A DNA stretch of 64,000 bases, taken from Escallonia rubra. Lineage: Eukaryota > Streptophyta > Magnoliopsida > Escalloniales > Escalloniaceae. Position numbers and translations under genes: made by a program. The stretch is taken from positions 62,001 to 126,000 of the forward strand of contig JAVXUO010000724.1 in NCBI GenBank assembly GCA_033065855.1, given 5' to 3'. How positions within the stretch are numbered: the first letter of the stretch is position 1; every line of letters begins with the position of its first letter. The notes beneath the pieces were generated by a model, which did no database searches, was not told the DNA's origin, and saw nothing but the letters and a program-made list of their open reading frames with translations. Below, in pieces: positions 61,445 through 64,000 of the stretch.

Positions 61445-63117
61445 TCAGTCCAAATTTGCAATAACAGCATCCACAACTTCTTGTGTCGTACTCGTCCCGC
61501 CAAGATCTTTTGTCATGAACTTTCCCTCTGAGATAACTCGCTTCACCGCAGTTTCCAGTCGATCAGCAAAAGAAGGAAACTGAAGATGTCTCAACATCAT
61601 GGCTGAGGAGAGAAGCAAAGCCACTGGATTTGCCTTCTTTTGCTCTACTAATTTCTGATTTCCAACATTTCCCGCTGAAGCACCTTGCTCAAAAATTGCA
61701 TGATCAGCCCCCACATTCCCTGAAGTCACCAGAACCTTATCAGGCCCTTGCACTTGACTAAAATATCACTTTATCAAGTCCATGTCAAAAAGGATCCTAG
61801 GTTTTTCGAGGTAAAAACTAGATGTAACCTCAGAACATTTTGGTCTGAGACTTGAGTGTAGAGATGGGACCCCAGCTAGGTTTGATGAACATTTTAGTCT
61901 GGTTTCCTTCCACCCATACGCATTTATTTGAAGCAGGAAGAGAGGGTTTGTGTGTGTGTGGGGGGGGGGGGCTAAAAGTTTCATAGGATACCTCCTGGCA
62001 TGACGCCGGTGCCTCCAGCAATACCAGCTGCCGTATTTGCCACCAGATTTCCATAGAGGTTAGGAGTGACCTACAAAACATTGATCAGCCTATATCAATT
62101 GCCTGTAGCAAAGACAGTTGACAGAGGAGATGCTTAGTTATATTGACAGCAAGTGATTCATATACTCGAAAGCAACATGCAGCAAAAAACTTCTGTACCT
62201 TTCCTCCCACATTTTCTACTCTTTATTAGGATATTTGCTGTGTCTATACAATTTAAACAAGATGGGCCCAAAATAAACTTCCCATACAGCTCAGAACCCG
62301 CTAAATAGCCACTCTAGTGACTTAAAATGACAAGAGCAAGCATGTAAAGATCCTACTGTCATGTATGAGATTTAAAAGACAGTAACATTGAAAAAAGTAA
62401 TCAGGAGATTCCATCATTAATACATATGCTCTGGCCTGAGTAATTAATTAATCACATACTGAATCTAACAAGATCAAAGTAGTTCCCCATGACTAATAAC
62501 TCCCCACGAGCATGAAAAGAACATAGACAAGTACAAAAATGTTGTGAAAGTTGGTCTCCACGGACTAGAACACAGTGTGTGGATTTGACAAGATCCTCCA
62601 AGCTATGAGAACTTGACATATGAGTAAAAACCCTAACATCTTCACTGATCTTCTGCACTTAGAAAGGCATGAACGTCGAGAAAATATGATACTTGTGTTT
62701 ATGTTTCATACATAGCTCATCTAGCGTCATGGTCCACTTCGTAGAGTTCAATGTTCAAGGGAGCCAAAAAAAAATCATAACCACCCTGACCGGCAGATAA
62801 TGCGTGACAGCTACTTAGAGAAGAGATACAGGAAAGACCATACAAATTCTAGAAAGTTTTTGTTCATGGTGACATACCATAACATCAAACTGCTCAGGCT
62901 TAGAAACAAGTTGCATACAGCAATTGTCCACGATGATCTCATTGTACTTGATGCTTGGATAATTGCTAGCAACCTCCCGACAGGATTCTAAAAACAGGCC
63001 ATCAGCAAGTTTCATGATGTTGGCTTTGTGCACAGCTGTTACTGTCTTCCGGTTATTCAGGTAAGCATACTCAAATGCATATTTTGCAACACGTTCGGAG
63101 CAGAACTTCGTTATCAC
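61445..63117 (-). CDS. IDH1: Mitochondrial NAD-isocitrate dehydrogenase regulatory subunit, 3' part
   Basis: A TCA-cycle enzyme subunit that, with the catalytic subunit, oxidises isocitrate to 2-oxoglutarate in the mitochondrial matrix. The last three coding exons are present: 63117-62878, 62070-61992 and 61719-61445, joined in frame for 197 codons. Family sequence is unmistakable: [95 protein letters not shown] and [19 protein letters not shown]. The position of the first exon corresponds to about residue 170 of a ~370-residue protein. The upstream exons (targeting peptide and N-terminal half) must lie beyond the window, after an intron of at least 880 bp. The gene is convergent with the MATE gene. 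Plants have two or three regulatory-subunit paralogues, so the number in the symbol is approximate. Confidence 0.93.
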
Positions 63118-64000
63118 CTAGCAAAGTGGCTTAATGAGAAACAAACTTATTGAGTTTGAATATATGAAAAGCTTTTGAAACATTGATGACATAAATTATT
63201 TGTAGCGTAGCTTAATAGATGGGCAATTAACATAACCACGTCTGGACAAAAGTTATCCAGCAAAGTAAAACTAAACAGGGCTTATTAAGAAGAAACATAC
63301 AAATCAGGATATGCAGCATAGTGAACTAATGGGTGAACAGTGAACATTACTACATCGGAAGAAAAGTTATCCGTCATGACTAAACGCAAACGGGGCTTTA
63401 GTAAGAACCACAACTACGAACCATTTCTTAGCACCACCCACATTCTAATTTTGTACAGGATAAATGCACCACATAGCTAAACAACTTTGACGCTAGCCCC
63501 CCAGGACCTACCACTTTCAAGTATGTACTCAATCGGGGAGAGTATTACTGGTGGAAGTGTGGAACTAGTAGTGCCCTTTGATTCAACCCTGCTGCTAAAA
63601 CCGCAACCAACTGAAATCTCGCATATTATGCTTTTGGTACACATCCACGTTCCCATGGGCTATGATAGATATCAGCATAGACAGCAAACAACGAAGCTTT
63701 CCCGAACGGAATGCCTTGCCTAATGGGAGGAATGGTGCCAGCAGCGTACTTTTTGTTTGAGGCTTGTTCTTCAAAAGAACAATAGGGTTTAACTTTGAAT
63801 GGGGATAGAATCGATTAAATTTTCCAAAGGCCTGATCATGCGTGTTGGGTATTAGTCTTGTTCCTCTGTTCATGAAACTGTAAATGGGGATAGAATGTAA
63901 CAAAGGGATTTCCAGAAGTAAGTGCTAAAAAGAGTGGAAACATGTGATGAACTCTTAAATCTCACTATACTCCTATTACATCATTATTAACCAAAACACG
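63118..64000. other. Presumed intron of the IDH gene up to the window end
   Basis: No IDH exon or other gene is readable here. Open frames at 63487-63723 (plus) and 63595-63903 (minus) overlap one another and match no family I know. The next upstream IDH exon should lie beyond 64000. Confidence 0.5.

Overview
This window is nuclear DNA of a flowering plant, most likely a eudicot. The evidence is intron-rich genes with GT-AG splice sites, plant-only gene families (HCF244, plant O-fucosyltransferase, LYM LysM receptor, plastid DTX45-type MATE, plant NAD-IDH subunit), a eukaryotic tRNA-Asp, and many plant-type transposons. The species cannot be named from sequence alone. Exon borders were assigned by eye from frame continuity, splice dinucleotides and family knowledge; nothing was aligned or searched.

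Gene islands: (1) 6.0-9.7 kb, minus, a complete 8-exon HCF244 (plastid SDR protein for PSII D1 synthesis). (2) 10.7 kb, plus, tRNA-Asp(GTC). (3) 11.4-17.1 kb, minus, a 10-exon type II membrane O-fucosyltransferase-family gene with a LINE remnant in its intron 4. (4) 26.5-29.8 kb, plus, a 4-exon LYM1/LYM3-like LysM protein. (5) 36.0-37.2 kb, minus, a single-exon kelch-like protein of unknown role. (6) 51.7-59.8 kb, plus, a 13-exon chloroplast MATE transporter (DTX45-like) with one GC-AG intron. (7) 61.4 kb to the window end, minus, the 3' part of a mitochondrial NAD-isocitrate dehydrogenase regulatory subunit, tail to tail with the MATE gene. The genes are unrelated housekeeping, defence and transport functions and form no pathway.

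Repeats fill the rest. Elements with matching target-site duplications (TSDs) are: a 1.1-kb hAT-type element at 388-1516 (exact 8-bp TSD); two ~160-bp MITEs with palindromic arms at 2379-2545 and 20432-20589 (9-bp TSDs); a 1.4-kb non-autonomous MULE at 4486-5900 (82-bp perfect TIRs, exact 9-bp TSD); a poly(A) retroposon at 21669-22873 (13-bp TSD); and a hAT-type element whose halves now lie at 38773-39223 and 47888-48672. L1-type LINE fragments, a diverged tandem duplication of an unidentified sequence (31.0-34.1 kb) and weaker hAT candidates are also present.

The largest structure is an 8.7-kb LTR retrotransposon (39224-47887) nested inside that last hAT element. It has ~2.4-kb LTRs, a tRNA-Arg primer-binding site, no pol genes, and at least four kinds of short tandem array, some inside the LTRs and some just upstream of the 3' LTR. 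It looks like a non-autonomous Tat/Ogre-type Ty3 element, possibly caught while generating satellite DNA. It is the most interesting object here.
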